Assembly: GCF_009828105.1 (NCBI RefSeq)
Contig: NZ_WTYQ01000003.1
Location: forward strand, 465,678 to 529,677
Direction: 5' to 3'
Length of the DNA: 64,000 nt
From: Altericroceibacterium indicum
Lineage (GTDB): Bacteria > Pseudomonadota > Alphaproteobacteria > Sphingomonadales > Sphingomonadaceae
Shown: piece after piece, positions 1 through 9,899 of the stretch
Numbering within the stretch: position 1 is the first letter of the stretch
How the letters are laid out: every line of letters starts with the position of its first letter
Program-made: the position numbers and the translations under genes
Notes under the pieces: model-generated
What the model saw: only the letters and a program-made list of their open reading frames with translations
The model's database searches: none
What the model was told of the DNA's origin: nothing

Positions 1-1555
1 CCACGAAGCGGAAGCCTTCAAGATGGCCGATCGGCTCATCTTCCACTGTCACGATATTTTCGTCGGTCAGCGCAACGCGCATCAATCCTGAATCCTTACC
101 CATGGTTTTCATCAATATAGCAGTTCGCCGATTGACGAAACGCTCCTTTAATCTTCCGTGCAGCGTATCAGACAGACGCGCTTCCACAGCTCTGGCGCGG
201 GCCGCCATCTCATCGCGGGCCAGAACCCAATCGGGGCGCTGGCAAATATACGCCCAGCTCCGAATGGCCGCGATCCGGCCCTGTAGCGTGTGAATGTCCC
301 CCTGAACACGGTCAAGCTCAGCAATTCTTGCAGCAACAAAGTCTGCCCCCAGATATCCGCCCCGTAAATCCTGCCATAATCTTGTGACAAAACGGGAATG
401 GGTTTCTGCCCCTTGCTGGCGGAAATCAGGCAATTGGCACACTTCCCAGAAGCGTCGGACCATGCCGGGTTTTCTGACCGAAGCGGCAATTTCAGGAAAT
501 TCTGCCAATTGTTTCAGCACTGCCAGATCAATTGCCTGTGGTGCGGGTGCGAGTTGCGGGTGGTCGGGCTTTTCTTCCAGATCCGCAATCAATGTTGCGA
601 GTGAGTGAAAGCGCGGTTCTGCCTCGCGCCAGAACAATCTGGTCAGCGGTGCAAAGCGGTGTTCTTCAATGGCGTAAACTTCGTCTTCGGTAAATTCCGC
701 CCCGTCAGAGCCCTTCGCACCCGCCAAAGTGCCGAATGTGCCATCCCGCTGATGACGCCCGGCACGCCCGGCAATCTGTGCCATTTCGGCCGGGTGAAGG
801 CGGCGCAGGCGCACCCCGTCGAACTTGGACAGGCTGGCAAAGGCCACGTGATTCACATCAAGGTTCAGCCCCATGCCGATAGCATCGGTGGCGACGATGT
901 AATCCACTTCGCCCGATTGGAACATTTCGACCTGGCGATTGCGGGTTTCCGGGCTGAGCGCGCCCATCACCACTGCGGCCCCGCCGCGAAACCGGCGGAG
1001 CATTTCGGCCATGACGTAAACCTGCTCCACCGAGAAGGCGACAATGGCAGAGCGCGGCGGCAGGCGCGATAATTTGCGAGACCCCAGATGGGTAAGGGTG
1101 GAAAAGCGCGGCCGATCGCTCACTTCCACACCCGGAACCAGCGCCCGCACCAGCGGCTCTACTGTGGCAGAGCCGAGAAACATCGTTTCATCGCGGCCGC
1201 GCGCATTCAGCAAACGGTCGGTGAAAATATGACCACGTTCACGGTCAGCGGCAAGCTGCACTTCATCAATGGCGACAAAAGCGCGGCCACCGCCATCACG
1301 CGGCATGGCTTCAGCGGTGCACAGAAGATAACGCGCACCCGGCGGCTCTATCCGTTCTTCGCCAGTAATCAGGGCGACTTGCTTGTCCCCCTTGATGGCG
1401 CAAACCTTGTCATAGACTTCACGCGCCAGCAGCCGCAGCGGAAAGCCGATGGCACCGCTGGAATGGGCGCACATCCGCTCAATCGCGAGATGGGTCTTGC
1501 CGGTATTGGTGGGCCCCAGAACGGCGCGCACCCGACTATCGGAAGCTGGGGACAT
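1..1555 (-). CDS. SUV3-like superfamily 2 RNA/DNA helicase (3' part outside window)
   Basis: The minus-strand reading frame is open from 1555 to the window edge (about 518 codons), so the C-terminus is missing. The visible protein starts MSPASDSRVRAVLGPTNTGKT. It carries a Walker A motif GPTNTGKT (residues 14-21), a DEVQ Walker B box (about 97-100) in IDEVQLA, and the motif VI segment QIAGRAGRHQRDG near residue 280. This arrangement is that of the mitochondrial SUV3-like ATP-dependent helicases, which are common in alphaproteobacteria and presumably unwind structured RNA in the cytoplasm. ATG 1555 is preceded by GTG 1558 with no clear ribosome binding site for either; the frame stays open upstream with TTG codons, so the exact start is uncertain. 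It is divergent from the M23 gene. Confidence 0.88.
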   Translation of the reverse strand, partial: MSPASDSRVRAVLGPTNTGKTHLAIERMCAHSSGAIGFPLRLLAREVYDKVCAIKGDKQVALITGEERIEPPGARYLLCTAEAMPRDGGGRAFVAIDEVQLAADRERGHIFTDRLLNARGRDETMFLGSATVEPLVRALVPGVEVSDRPRFSTLTHLGSRKLSRLPPRSAIVAFSVEQVYVMAEMLRRFRGGAAVVMGALSPETRNRQVEMFQSGEVDYIVATDAIGMGLNLDVNHVAFASLSKFDGVRLRRLHPAEMAQIAGRAGRHQRDGTFGTLAGAKGSDGAEFTEDEVYAIEEHRFAPLTRLFWREAEPRFHSLATLIADLEEKPDHPQLAPAPQAIDLAVLKQLAEFPEIAASVRKPGMVRRFWEVCQLPDFRQQGAETHSRFVTRLWQDLRGGYLGADFVAARIAELDRVQGDIHTLQGRIAAIRSWAYICQRPDWVLARDEMAARARAVEARLSDTLHGRLKERFVNRRTAILMKTMGKDSGLMRVALTDENIVTVEDEPIGHLEGFRFV

Positions 1556-1779
1556 CACAATGCCGATGAACTTGGCAATTTCGGCGCCGTCCCGCAAGGT
1601 GGTTCGACCAATTTGCCCCAAAATGGAGGGGATTGATCGCGATTCATGCCAAATTTACTTTATTCCTGCGAATGTCATGGCATGAAATAGAGCAGCAACC
1701 TTGGACAGCTGACAGGCAGAAATGCCGATAATGACCGCAAGATCGGTCATTGAAAGGGAGCGCCGACGGAGGGCGGATC

Positions 1780-3429
1780 GTGTTGGAACATGGTGACCTC
1801 ACCGATAAGGATGAGGGTGGGAATGAGAGTCTAAGCAATGGCGCCGAGAAACCTCGTCGCGATCTGCATGATGACGCGCCTCAGATTCTGCACCTGCGCC
1901 GGACAGATGTGCACACGATTCAAACCCGCCAGAATGATCCGGGCTGGAGGGAATCTTACGCAAGATGGCGGCAGAGCTTTTCGCAGCGCTTCGCCAAATG
2001 GGATATCGCCCCGGATCTTGCCAAAGATATCGGATCAGCCCGCTGGCTGCGCGGATTGGGCACGCTGATCGCGTTGAGCGTGTTGGCGCTTCTGTGCTGG
2101 CCGGATTTCGCCCCAGTGGAAGCGGCACCGGCCATGCGGATTGATGAACGGGCGCGGGATGAATTTCGTAGCCAGATGATTATGCCACTGGCTCTGGGTG
2201 CTGACAGTGGCCGCCATATGGGGGCGACGCGCTTTGTTTCTCCGCTGAATGATGCACCCGAACGCCCCAGCCTTGAATTTGTGGCGACGCTTGCTCGGGG
2301 CGATAGTTTTGCCCGCATGTTGCAGCGCGCAGGGATTGGCAGGGAAGAATCAGCGCATCTGGCCAATATGATCGACAAGGCGATGCCGCTTTCTGAAATT
2401 GAACCGGGAACACAGGTTGATATCGTGCTCGGCCGCCGCCCGGCCAAAGATGCACCGCGCCCGGTGGATTCGCTTTCCTTCCGCGCCCGCTTTGACTTGA
2501 AACTGGCGGTGGAGCGGCGTGATGGCCGCTTGCAGCTCGCCCCCCATCATATCCGGGTGGATGATACGCCGCTCAGAATCCGGGGCACGGTTGGCTCCAG
2601 CCTTTATCGTTCCGCCCGCGCTGCCGGTGCGCCGCCGCGTGCGATTCAGCAATATTTGCGCCAGCTCGGCACGGAACTGAACGTGCAGCGCGATATCAAA
2701 AGCTCGGACGAATTTGATCTGATGCTGGATTACAAACGTGCCGCCACAGGTGAAGTGGAGCCGGGCGATTTGCTTTACGCATCGGTGATCCGCAACGGCA
2801 AGCCGGTCAAACAGATGATGCGCTGGGGTAAGGATGATCGCTTTTTTGAAGCCTCTGGCGTGGGGGCACAGCAAAATGGCCTGATGGCTCCGGTGCCGGG
2901 CCGGATCACGTCGAATTATGGAATGCGCCGCCATCCGATCCTTGGCTATAAAAGAATGCACGCAGGCATGGATTTCAAGGCCACCTATGGCCAGCCAATC
3001 TATGCGGCGAGCGATGGCAAAGTGGTCTATGCCGGGCGTCATGGCGGGCATGGCAATTATGTGAAGCTCAACCATGGCAATGGCCTTGCCACGGGCTATG
3101 CCCATATGAGCAAAATCGCCGTGCGATCAGGCTCTTACGTAAAGCGGGGTCAGGTCATCGGCTATGTCGGTTCCACGGGTCTCTCCACCGGGCCGCATCT
3201 CCATTATGAAATGTATCGCAACGGGCAGACGATCAATCCTGCTTCGGTGAAATTCGTCACCCGTGCGCAGCTTGCAGGCAGCGAATTATCTGCTTTCCGC
3301 GCTGAACTGGCCAATTTGCAGAGTATTCCGGCAGGGGCTGCGCTGGCTAGCCTGCCACCTGATACAACCATGCAAGGCGGGCCGGAACGCGAGATTGACC
3401 GGGTGGAACAGCCGAAAAAAATCGATTGA
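1780..3429 (+). CDS. M23 family (LytM) peptidoglycan metallopeptidase
   Basis: The protein has 549 residues. The first ~90 are hydrophilic and cytoplasmic, followed by one membrane segment (about 91-106) and a periplasmic part. The C-terminal LytM domain has the zinc-site motifs HAGMD (His about 394) and HLHYE (about 473-477), so it should be an active endopeptidase cutting peptide cross-links in murein. The linker before it contains a long region seen in other sphingomonad M23 proteins. I chose GTG 1780 because GGAGGG lies about 7 bases upstream; a TTG at 1750 would add ten residues. It is the first gene of a plus-strand run ending in DUF167. About 220 bp separates it from the divergent helicase. 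Confidence 0.9.
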   Translation: MLEHGDLTDKDEGGNESLSNGAEKPRRDLHDDAPQILHLRRTDVHTIQTRQNDPGWRESYARWRQSFSQRFAKWDIAPDLAKDIGSARWLRGLGTLIALSVLALLCWPDFAPVEAAPAMRIDERARDEFRSQMIMPLALGADSGRHMGATRFVSPLNDAPERPSLEFVATLARGDSFARMLQRAGIGREESAHLANMIDKAMPLSEIEPGTQVDIVLGRRPAKDAPRPVDSLSFRARFDLKLAVERRDGRLQLAPHHIRVDDTPLRIRGTVGSSLYRSARAAGAPPRAIQQYLRQLGTELNVQRDIKSSDEFDLMLDYKRAATGEVEPGDLLYASVIRNGKPVKQMMRWGKDDRFFEASGVGAQQNGLMAPVPGRITSNYGMRRHPILGYKRMHAGMDFKATYGQPIYAASDGKVVYAGRHGGHGNYVKLNHGNGLATGYAHMSKIAVRSGSYVKRGQVIGYVGSTGLSTGPHLHYEMYRNGQTINPASVKFVTRAQLAGSELSAFRAELANLQSIPAGAALASLPPDTTMQGGPEREIDRVEQPKKID

Positions 3430-3472
3430 GGCATTCCGCCTGATTGAAGCGGGGCCTTGCATGATGCACTGA

Positions 3473-5050
<1,578 letters not shown>

Positions 5051-5054
<4 letters not shown>

Positions 5055-5617
5055 CTCAGCACTTCGGCGCGCTGATCCTGCCCTTTGAAGGCAAGACCCC
5101 GCAAATCCACGAAAGCGCCTTTATCGCGCCCGGTGCGCGGATCATTGGTGATGTCACCATCGGGCCGGAAGCTTCCATCTGGTATAATTGCGTGCTGCGG
5201 GGCGATATTCACAAAATCGTGATCGGCGCGCGCAGCAATGTGCAGGATGGCAGCGTGATTCACGTCGAAGGCCCGCGCCCGGATACAGAGGGCAATCCCA
5301 CTATTATCGGCGATGATTGCGTGGTCGGCCATATGGCCACCGCCCATGGTTGCGTGTTGGAAGACCACGCCTTCCTTGGTATGGGGGCGATTGCGATGGA
5401 TGGCGCGCGGATTGGCCGCCATGCGATGCTGGCCGCAGGGGCGTTGCTGTCCCCCGGCAAGGTGATTCCGGAACGTGAAATCTGGGCTGGCCGCCCGGCA
5501 AAATTCATGCGTGCCTTGTCAGAAGAACAGGCGACCAAGGTGGCGTTCCAGAGCCTGCGTTATGTGGAACTGGCCCAGCGGCACAAGGCGGCGCTTCGTG
5601 GCGAAACCGAAGCCTGA
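5051..5617 (+). CDS. Gamma carbonic anhydrase-like hexapeptide protein (YrdA/PaaY type)
   Basis: The protein has 188 residues with successive left-handed beta-helix hexapeptide turns (IIGDVTIGPEASIW, ARSNVQDGSVIHVEG, DDCVVGHMATAHGCVLEDHAFLGMGAIAMDGARIGRHAMLAAGALLSPGKVIPE). It ends WAGRPAKFMRALSEEQ, the signature of YrdA/CaiE/PaaY proteins. Histidines in VIHVEG, VVGHMA and TAHGC are the expected trimer-interface metal ligands. Family members are gamma-class carbonic anhydrases or related enzymes, and in many cases activity has not been shown. It starts at ATG 5051, overlapping the previous stop by 4 bases. The downstream DUF167 gene starts inside its last codons. Confidence 0.9.
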
Positions 5618-5876
5618 TTTCCCGCCCGCAGCGGATATTCTTGCCCAATGCGATAGGGAAGGGCGGCTGGCCGTGCGGGTGACTCCGGGTGCCCGCAGCG
5701 AGAGTATCACCATTGCCAAGCAGGGAATCGCCCTGAAAACCCGCGCCAAGCCCAAGGATGGGGAGGCGAATGGCGCGGTGATTGCCATGCTGGCCAAAGC
5801 GCTGGGCACGGCCCCTTCGCGGATTACGCTGCTGCGGGGGGATACATCGCGTGAGAAGATGGTGCAGATTCAGTAA
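5598..5876 (+). CDS. DUF167 (YggU) family protein
   Basis: This is a 92-residue cytoplasmic protein. Family hallmarks are visible: LAVRVTPGARSESI, IALKTRAKPKDGEANGAVIAMLAKALG, and ITLLRGDTSREKMVQI. The biochemical role of the family is unknown. The GTG start at 5598 lies within the last seven codons of the preceding gene, giving an overlap of about 20 bases and fitting a coupled operon end. Starting further upstream would extend deep into the neighbour in another frame, so I do not favour it. The next gene (DUF1275) is on the other strand, only 25 bp away. Confidence 0.85.
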   Translation: MAKPKPDFPPAADILAQCDREGRLAVRVTPGARSESITIAKQGIALKTRAKPKDGEANGAVIAMLAKALGTAPSRITLLRGDTSREKMVQIQ

Positions 5877-5901
5877 GGGGCAGATCCGGCTGGTATCCGC
5901 C

Positions 5902-6561
5902 CTATTCACCATCGTGATGGATAGTTGGGTCGGGGCCAATGTAGATCGTGGCGAGCACGGCGATGCAGGAAAGAGCGCCGGCCAGCGCCACGGCCCACCC
6001 GCCAAACTGGCCGTAAGCCAGCGCCCCGGCCACAGCGCCGCTCGACAGGCCGAACCAGAGCGCCAGCAACCCACCGAAACCGGGCACATCCTTGCCGCAG
6101 AGCCAATAGGCCAGCCCCTGCCCGAAACGGACCAGCGCCCCGGTCATATAGGTCAGGCCGAAAGGGCTGCCGCCATCGCGCTGGAAACTGTTGTTGAGCG
6201 CTCCCATGGCCAGCACCATGCAGCCGACCGACAGCACCACCGAGCCAAACGCATAGGCCAGCGCCCCGCCAAGCAGCAATGCGGTGACAAGGATCAGCAC
6301 ATTGCGTGTTTGCTGCATCCCGCTTTTCAGCGCCACCACACCGCCCGCCAGCACGCCGAGCACAAAGCCGCCAATCAGCAAGGCCGGAATGCGGGCCATA
6401 TGCGTGTCCGTCACCAAATCCACCGCCAACCGCGTGGTATTGCCCGACATGAAGGAGACGAAATAGCCATTGGCAGAGAGAAACCCCACCCCATCCACAA
6501 AGCCAGCCAACCCCGCCAGCCCAATAGCCAGACGCCGCTGCGAAGGGGAAAGACGTTGCAT
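5902..6561 (-). CDS. DUF1275 (YoaK) family membrane protein
   Basis: The 219-residue protein is almost entirely hydrophobic with about six membrane helices. It starts with the family pattern LAIGLAGLAGFVDGVGFLSANGYFVSFMSGNTTRLA. The segment LAMGALNNSFQRDGGSPFGLTYMTGALVRFGQGL in the second half is also characteristic of DUF1275. These are predicted inner-membrane permeases of unknown substrate. The ATG is at 6561. The roughly 245 bp upstream, up to the end of the HEPN-motif gene, must hold its promoter, and I recognise no regulatory site there. It is convergent with the DUF167 gene. Confidence 0.88.
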   Translation of the reverse strand: MQRLSPSQRRLAIGLAGLAGFVDGVGFLSANGYFVSFMSGNTTRLAVDLVTDTHMARIPALLIGGFVLGVLAGGVVALKSGMQQTRNVLILVTALLLGGALAYAFGSVVLSVGCMVLAMGALNNSFQRDGGSPFGLTYMTGALVRFGQGLAYWLCGKDVPGFGGLLALWFGLSSGAVAGALAYGQFGGWAVALAGALSCIAVLATIYIGPDPTIHHDGE

Positions 6562-6807
6562 GGGTGTAGCTCTACTCCGCTAAGGCAGGAGGCTCAATCG
6601 GGGATTGGGGGCGGTGAAGTTGATGGTATTTTTGGATAAGGTGTATTGGGCCGTAAAGACACCTCGGGATAGCTGCTATTTTGCACATCACCTCATCGGA
6701 CGCTGCGGGACTACAGAGGCGGATCTACAGCTTTTCCATTCACAACACGCGCAAAATTGACTGATTGCGAACATGTGGCACTACCGCATCTGCCATACGA
6801 GACCAAT

Positions 6808-7938
6808 TCAAGCAGAAGGACCGCTCTTCATTAAAACAAATCCTCGTGGGTTGCGCGCCGATCGCCAGCCCAGCTTATTTCGAGTACTGTCACTTACATG
6901 CTCAGTCACCCAGTCATGCCCCTCTAAATAGTCAAGCACATAGAGAACGTCTGAGACTGTAATTAAGTGCCTATCTATTACTTCCTGATCCGGAGTATAA
7001 CCCGCATGTGCCAGCTTATTTCTGTCTTCACCCACGATCTGACAACTATTAAATAGTTTTTTCACTTTTTCCCAATCTAACTTCCTGGCATTAGAGGCAT
7101 GGATATCTGGAAGGTAATCTCGCAGCACTTTATGAACCGGAGGCGAAGGGACATTGAACGCCAGCCACTCTACGACTGGTGCGACCCGACTGATATGGCC
7201 TTTCACACCCACCTCAAGAGCACTTGCTGCCATCAACAAAGCGCTGCGCGGCGAGGTGACTTTTATTAGCTCAGCTTCTGATCGCAGTTCATGAGCGAGA
7301 GGTTCTTCCGCCGTCTTGGAACGCCACAGCGCGCGCATTTCAGCTTGATCGTCGGTCTCCCACTTTATGCCCCCAAGTGTCGGGCCGGAAAAAGAGGATG
7401 AACGTGGAGGTAGTAAGTCATAATGCCCTGAGGACGCTGTTCGCCAATAGAGACTGTGATCGTCCTGCTTAGGGAGCGGAAAAGGCTCGTTCTGGTGCCA
7501 TCGTAGCAATCGCAAGAAGCGGAATAGTTCATGCCACATCTCGGATTCTTGCTGTTCTAAAATCTGCCGGATATCGGCAGGTAGCCAGTCGTACCAGAAA
7601 GTCATACCTTTCTGAATATTTCCATCGCCATCTACTACGGTCACGTCCTTGTGCTCCAAGGGAAACGCCAAACCGCTTTCGCCATAAGGTTTCAAGCGAC
7701 GGTGTATGAAGTTCTGTACGTACGAGAACTGCTCAGAAGTCGCTGAAAAATATCTGGCTACTCTAGCATTTATGCCCAAGTGATGACCGTGCTCATCTTT
7801 TTCCGGACTAACAGGCTTAATAGTTATCCTGCTTCTAGCCTTACTGGCCGGAAGGACAATCCCGTCTTTTCGTCCAGGGTTAAACATAAATTCTGGAACG
7901 CGAGTTTTTAAGAGGAGATGAACTTTCTTGACTGCCAC
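6808..7938 (-). CDS. Hypothetical protein with C-terminal HEPN-type RNxxxH motif
   Basis: The 376-residue protein resembles no characterised family I can name. It has no signal peptide or membrane segment. The C-terminal third is helical and contains LMAASALEVGVKGHI, then VHKVLRDYLPDI, then EDRNKLAHAG. The last has the R-(polar)-x3-H signature (R306 to H311) of HEPN domains, which are often RNases or toxins. The N-terminal two thirds give no recognisable motif. The start is GTG 7938, with GGAGG six bases upstream. The gene and its ~200 bp upstream flank (7939-8144) look visibly richer in A and T than neighbours, which suggests acquisition. The HEPN assignment rests on a short motif plus helical context and is an inference. 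Confidence 0.75.
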   Translation of the reverse strand: MAVKKVHLLLKTRVPEFMFNPGRKDGIVLPASKARSRITIKPVSPEKDEHGHHLGINARVARYFSATSEQFSYVQNFIHRRLKPYGESGLAFPLEHKDVTVVDGDGNIQKGMTFWYDWLPADIRQILEQQESEMWHELFRFLRLLRWHQNEPFPLPKQDDHSLYWRTASSGHYDLLPPRSSSFSGPTLGGIKWETDDQAEMRALWRSKTAEEPLAHELRSEAELIKVTSPRSALLMAASALEVGVKGHISRVAPVVEWLAFNVPSPPVHKVLRDYLPDIHASNARKLDWEKVKKLFNSCQIVGEDRNKLAHAGYTPDQEVIDRHLITVSDVLYVLDYLEGHDWVTEHVSDSTRNKLGWRSARNPRGFVLMKSGPSA

Positions 7939-8144
7939 TTTTTTCCTCCATCTCGAGCGGGTAATTTAAAGAACAGTTTTCTGCTCGGGAAGAGTCAATA
8001 TTACCATTTGCGTTTAAGGGTAGGGCACAGAATCTTGGTATCAATTTAGCTGTTGCGACCCTAGACAGTAATGCCTGCTTGCAAGAGTATTACTAATTGG
8101 TGGCACTTGCTGTCATGGGTTCAAAGCCGCGATAACTAAAACCC

Positions 8145-9740
8145 TCAATCCCGAACCATCGCTCTTAAAGTATCAATCCGGTCCGCTTCATGGACGGGTT
8201 TGTCTTTGCGGATGCGGTGGATGCGGGGGAAGCGCATGGCGAGGCCGGACTTGTGGCGTTTGCTCAGGTGAACGGAATCAAAGGCGACTTCGAAGGTGAG
8301 GCTCTTGTCGGTCTCGCGCACCGGGCCGAAGCGGTTGATGGTGTGCTGGCGGACATATTTGTCGAGCCATTTTAGCTCGGTATCGGTGAAGCCTGAATAG
8401 GCCTTGCCCACCGGAAGCAGCTCTGCGCCCTTGTCCGGGTCGCCATCCCAGCAACCGAATGTATAGTCCGAATAGAAGCTGGAGCGTTTGCCGCTGCCGC
8501 GCTGGGCATACATCAGCACGCAATCAATCAGCAGCGGATCGCGTTTCCACTTATACCACAGGCCGGTTTTGCGCCCCGCAACATAGGGGGAATCGCGGCG
8601 TTTGAGCATCAGCCCTTCAATCGCATCGGCGCGGGTGCCTTCGCGGATTTGTGCCAGATGGGCAAAATCGCGCGCCTCCACAATCTGTGACAGGTCAAAG
8701 CGGGTGGCAGGCAGGCGGGGCAGAAAGGCCTCCAGCCTTTGCCGCCGCTGTTCCCATGGAAGCTTGCGCAAATCCTCCCCCTCCAGACCCAGCGCATCAT
8801 AGAGCCGCACAAAGGCCGGAAATTCGCTCAGCATTTTCTTGCTGACTGTTTTGCGCCCCAAACGCTGTTGCAGCGCGTTGAAACTGGCTGCGCCGCCTGT
8901 CTCTCCGCCCTGATGCTGGCCCTGCACCAGCAATTCGCCATCGAGCACGGCGGGAATCGTCAGCGCTTCGGCCATTTCGGGGAAAGTGGCGGTAATATCG
9001 TCACCCGACCGCGAATAGAGCCGGGTTTCACCGCCTGCGTGAACAAGCTGCACGCGAATCCCGTCCCACTTCCATTCGGCGACATAATCGGCAAGATCGA
9101 CTGTGCCATCCTCCAGCGGATGGGCCAGCATGAACGGCCGGAACAGCGGCATATTCTCTGTATCGGGCGGCGCTTTGCCATGGGCGGCCCAGTCGAACAG
9201 TTCGGTATAGGGTGGGGCAATCCCGTGCCAATATTCCTCCACATCATCGACCGAGACGCCAAACCCTTGCGCAAAAGCCACTTTGCCAAGCCTTGCCGAA
9301 ATTCCGATCCGCATGGCTCCGGTGGCAAGTTTGATAAGGGCGTAGCGGCCGGACACATCGAGCCGGTCGAGCAAGCGGGGCAGTTCGGTGATGACGCTGG
9401 TGCGGTTCATCGCTTGCAGCATGTCCACCGTTTCGGACACGGATGGCGGGGGGAGCGTTTCGCCGATGGGATTCGGCCACAGCAAGCTAGCGGTTTCCGC
9501 CGTGTCACCCACGAAATCGCGGCTGAGAGACCAGAGCACCGGGTCCACCCGCTCTTTCATTAGATTGCGAATGGTGCTGGCTTTGACCGCTTTGAAATCA
9601 AGCCCATCGGTGAGGGCCGCAAGCGCCCAGCCACGGTCAGGGTCGGGGGTTTGGTGCAGATAGTCCGCGATAAGCGCGAGCTTGGCATTGCGGGAGGATG
9701 TGTAAACCAGCGCATCGAGAAGGGCGGCGAATTGCTCCAT
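8145..9740 (-). CDS. ATP-dependent DNA ligase (cisplatin-damage-response type)
   Basis: The 531-residue ligase has an N-terminal DNA-binding domain (MEQFAALLDALVYTSSRNAKL) and an adenylation domain with the nucleophile motif EWKWDGIRVQL (about residue 225-235). Further motifs are LDGELLVQG, LMLKRRDSPY and WYKWKRDPL, and a C-terminal OB domain follows. Its length and N-terminus match the ATP-dependent ligases that accompany an MBL-fold exonuclease and often a DEXH helicase in a DNA-damage operon. It would seal nicks using ATP, in addition to the NAD-dependent LigA expected elsewhere. The exonuclease gene lies upstream with 159 bp between, containing a REP-like palindrome. No helicase follows downstream. 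Confidence 0.95.
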   Translation of the reverse strand: MEQFAALLDALVYTSSRNAKLALIADYLHQTPDPDRGWALAALTDGLDFKAVKASTIRNLMKERVDPVLWSLSRDFVGDTAETASLLWPNPIGETLPPPSVSETVDMLQAMNRTSVITELPRLLDRLDVSGRYALIKLATGAMRIGISARLGKVAFAQGFGVSVDDVEEYWHGIAPPYTELFDWAAHGKAPPDTENMPLFRPFMLAHPLEDGTVDLADYVAEWKWDGIRVQLVHAGGETRLYSRSGDDITATFPEMAEALTIPAVLDGELLVQGQHQGGETGGAASFNALQQRLGRKTVSKKMLSEFPAFVRLYDALGLEGEDLRKLPWEQRRQRLEAFLPRLPATRFDLSQIVEARDFAHLAQIREGTRADAIEGLMLKRRDSPYVAGRKTGLWYKWKRDPLLIDCVLMYAQRGSGKRSSFYSDYTFGCWDGDPDKGAELLPVGKAYSGFTDTELKWLDKYVRQHTINRFGPVRETDKSLTFEVAFDSVHLSKRHKSGLAMRFPRIHRIRKDKPVHEADRIDTLRAMVRD

Positions 9741-9768
9741 CAGCGGGGTGCCTCAGACAACCCACGCT

Positions 9769-9877
9769 TGTCATTCCCGCGTAGGTAAAAATCACCAGCT
9801 TCGTCATTCCCACGAAGGTGGGAATCCAGATACGGCATTGCCGGGAACGCTGGATTCCCGCCTGCGCGGGAATGACG
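9769..9877. repeat. REP-like palindromic intergenic repeat
   Basis: Two 28-base arms at 9802-9829 and 9850-9877 are near-perfect reverse complements. Each contains the pattern GTCATTCCC...GGGAATCCAG, a short interspersed palindrome common in many proteobacterial genomes. A degenerate partial copy (TGTCATTCCCGCGTAGGT) lies at 9769-9786. Each arm is itself imperfectly palindromic (CATTCCC/GGGAATC), so several hairpins are possible. It sits between the exonuclease stop and the ligase start, so the transcript would carry it as an intercistronic stem. Confidence 0.85.
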
Positions 9878-9899
9878 AGAGGGTGGGCAGCGCATCAGG

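Noticed and set aside
2350..3105. A 251-codon minus-strand open frame opposite the M23 gene
   Set aside because: Shadow of the M23 peptidase, with histidine- and isoleucine-rich nonsense sequence.
5782..6639. A 285-codon plus-strand open frame opposite the DUF1275 gene
   Set aside because: Its product is low-complexity and rich in Arg, Gln, His and Pro, typical of the antisense frame of a GC-rich gene. The minus-strand DUF1275 explains the region.
8060..8144. A tRNA-like GGGTTCAAAGCC fragment that might mark an attachment site of an island
   Set aside because: The flanking bases do not form a T-arm or acceptor stem, no integrase or second copy is visible, and the match is too short.
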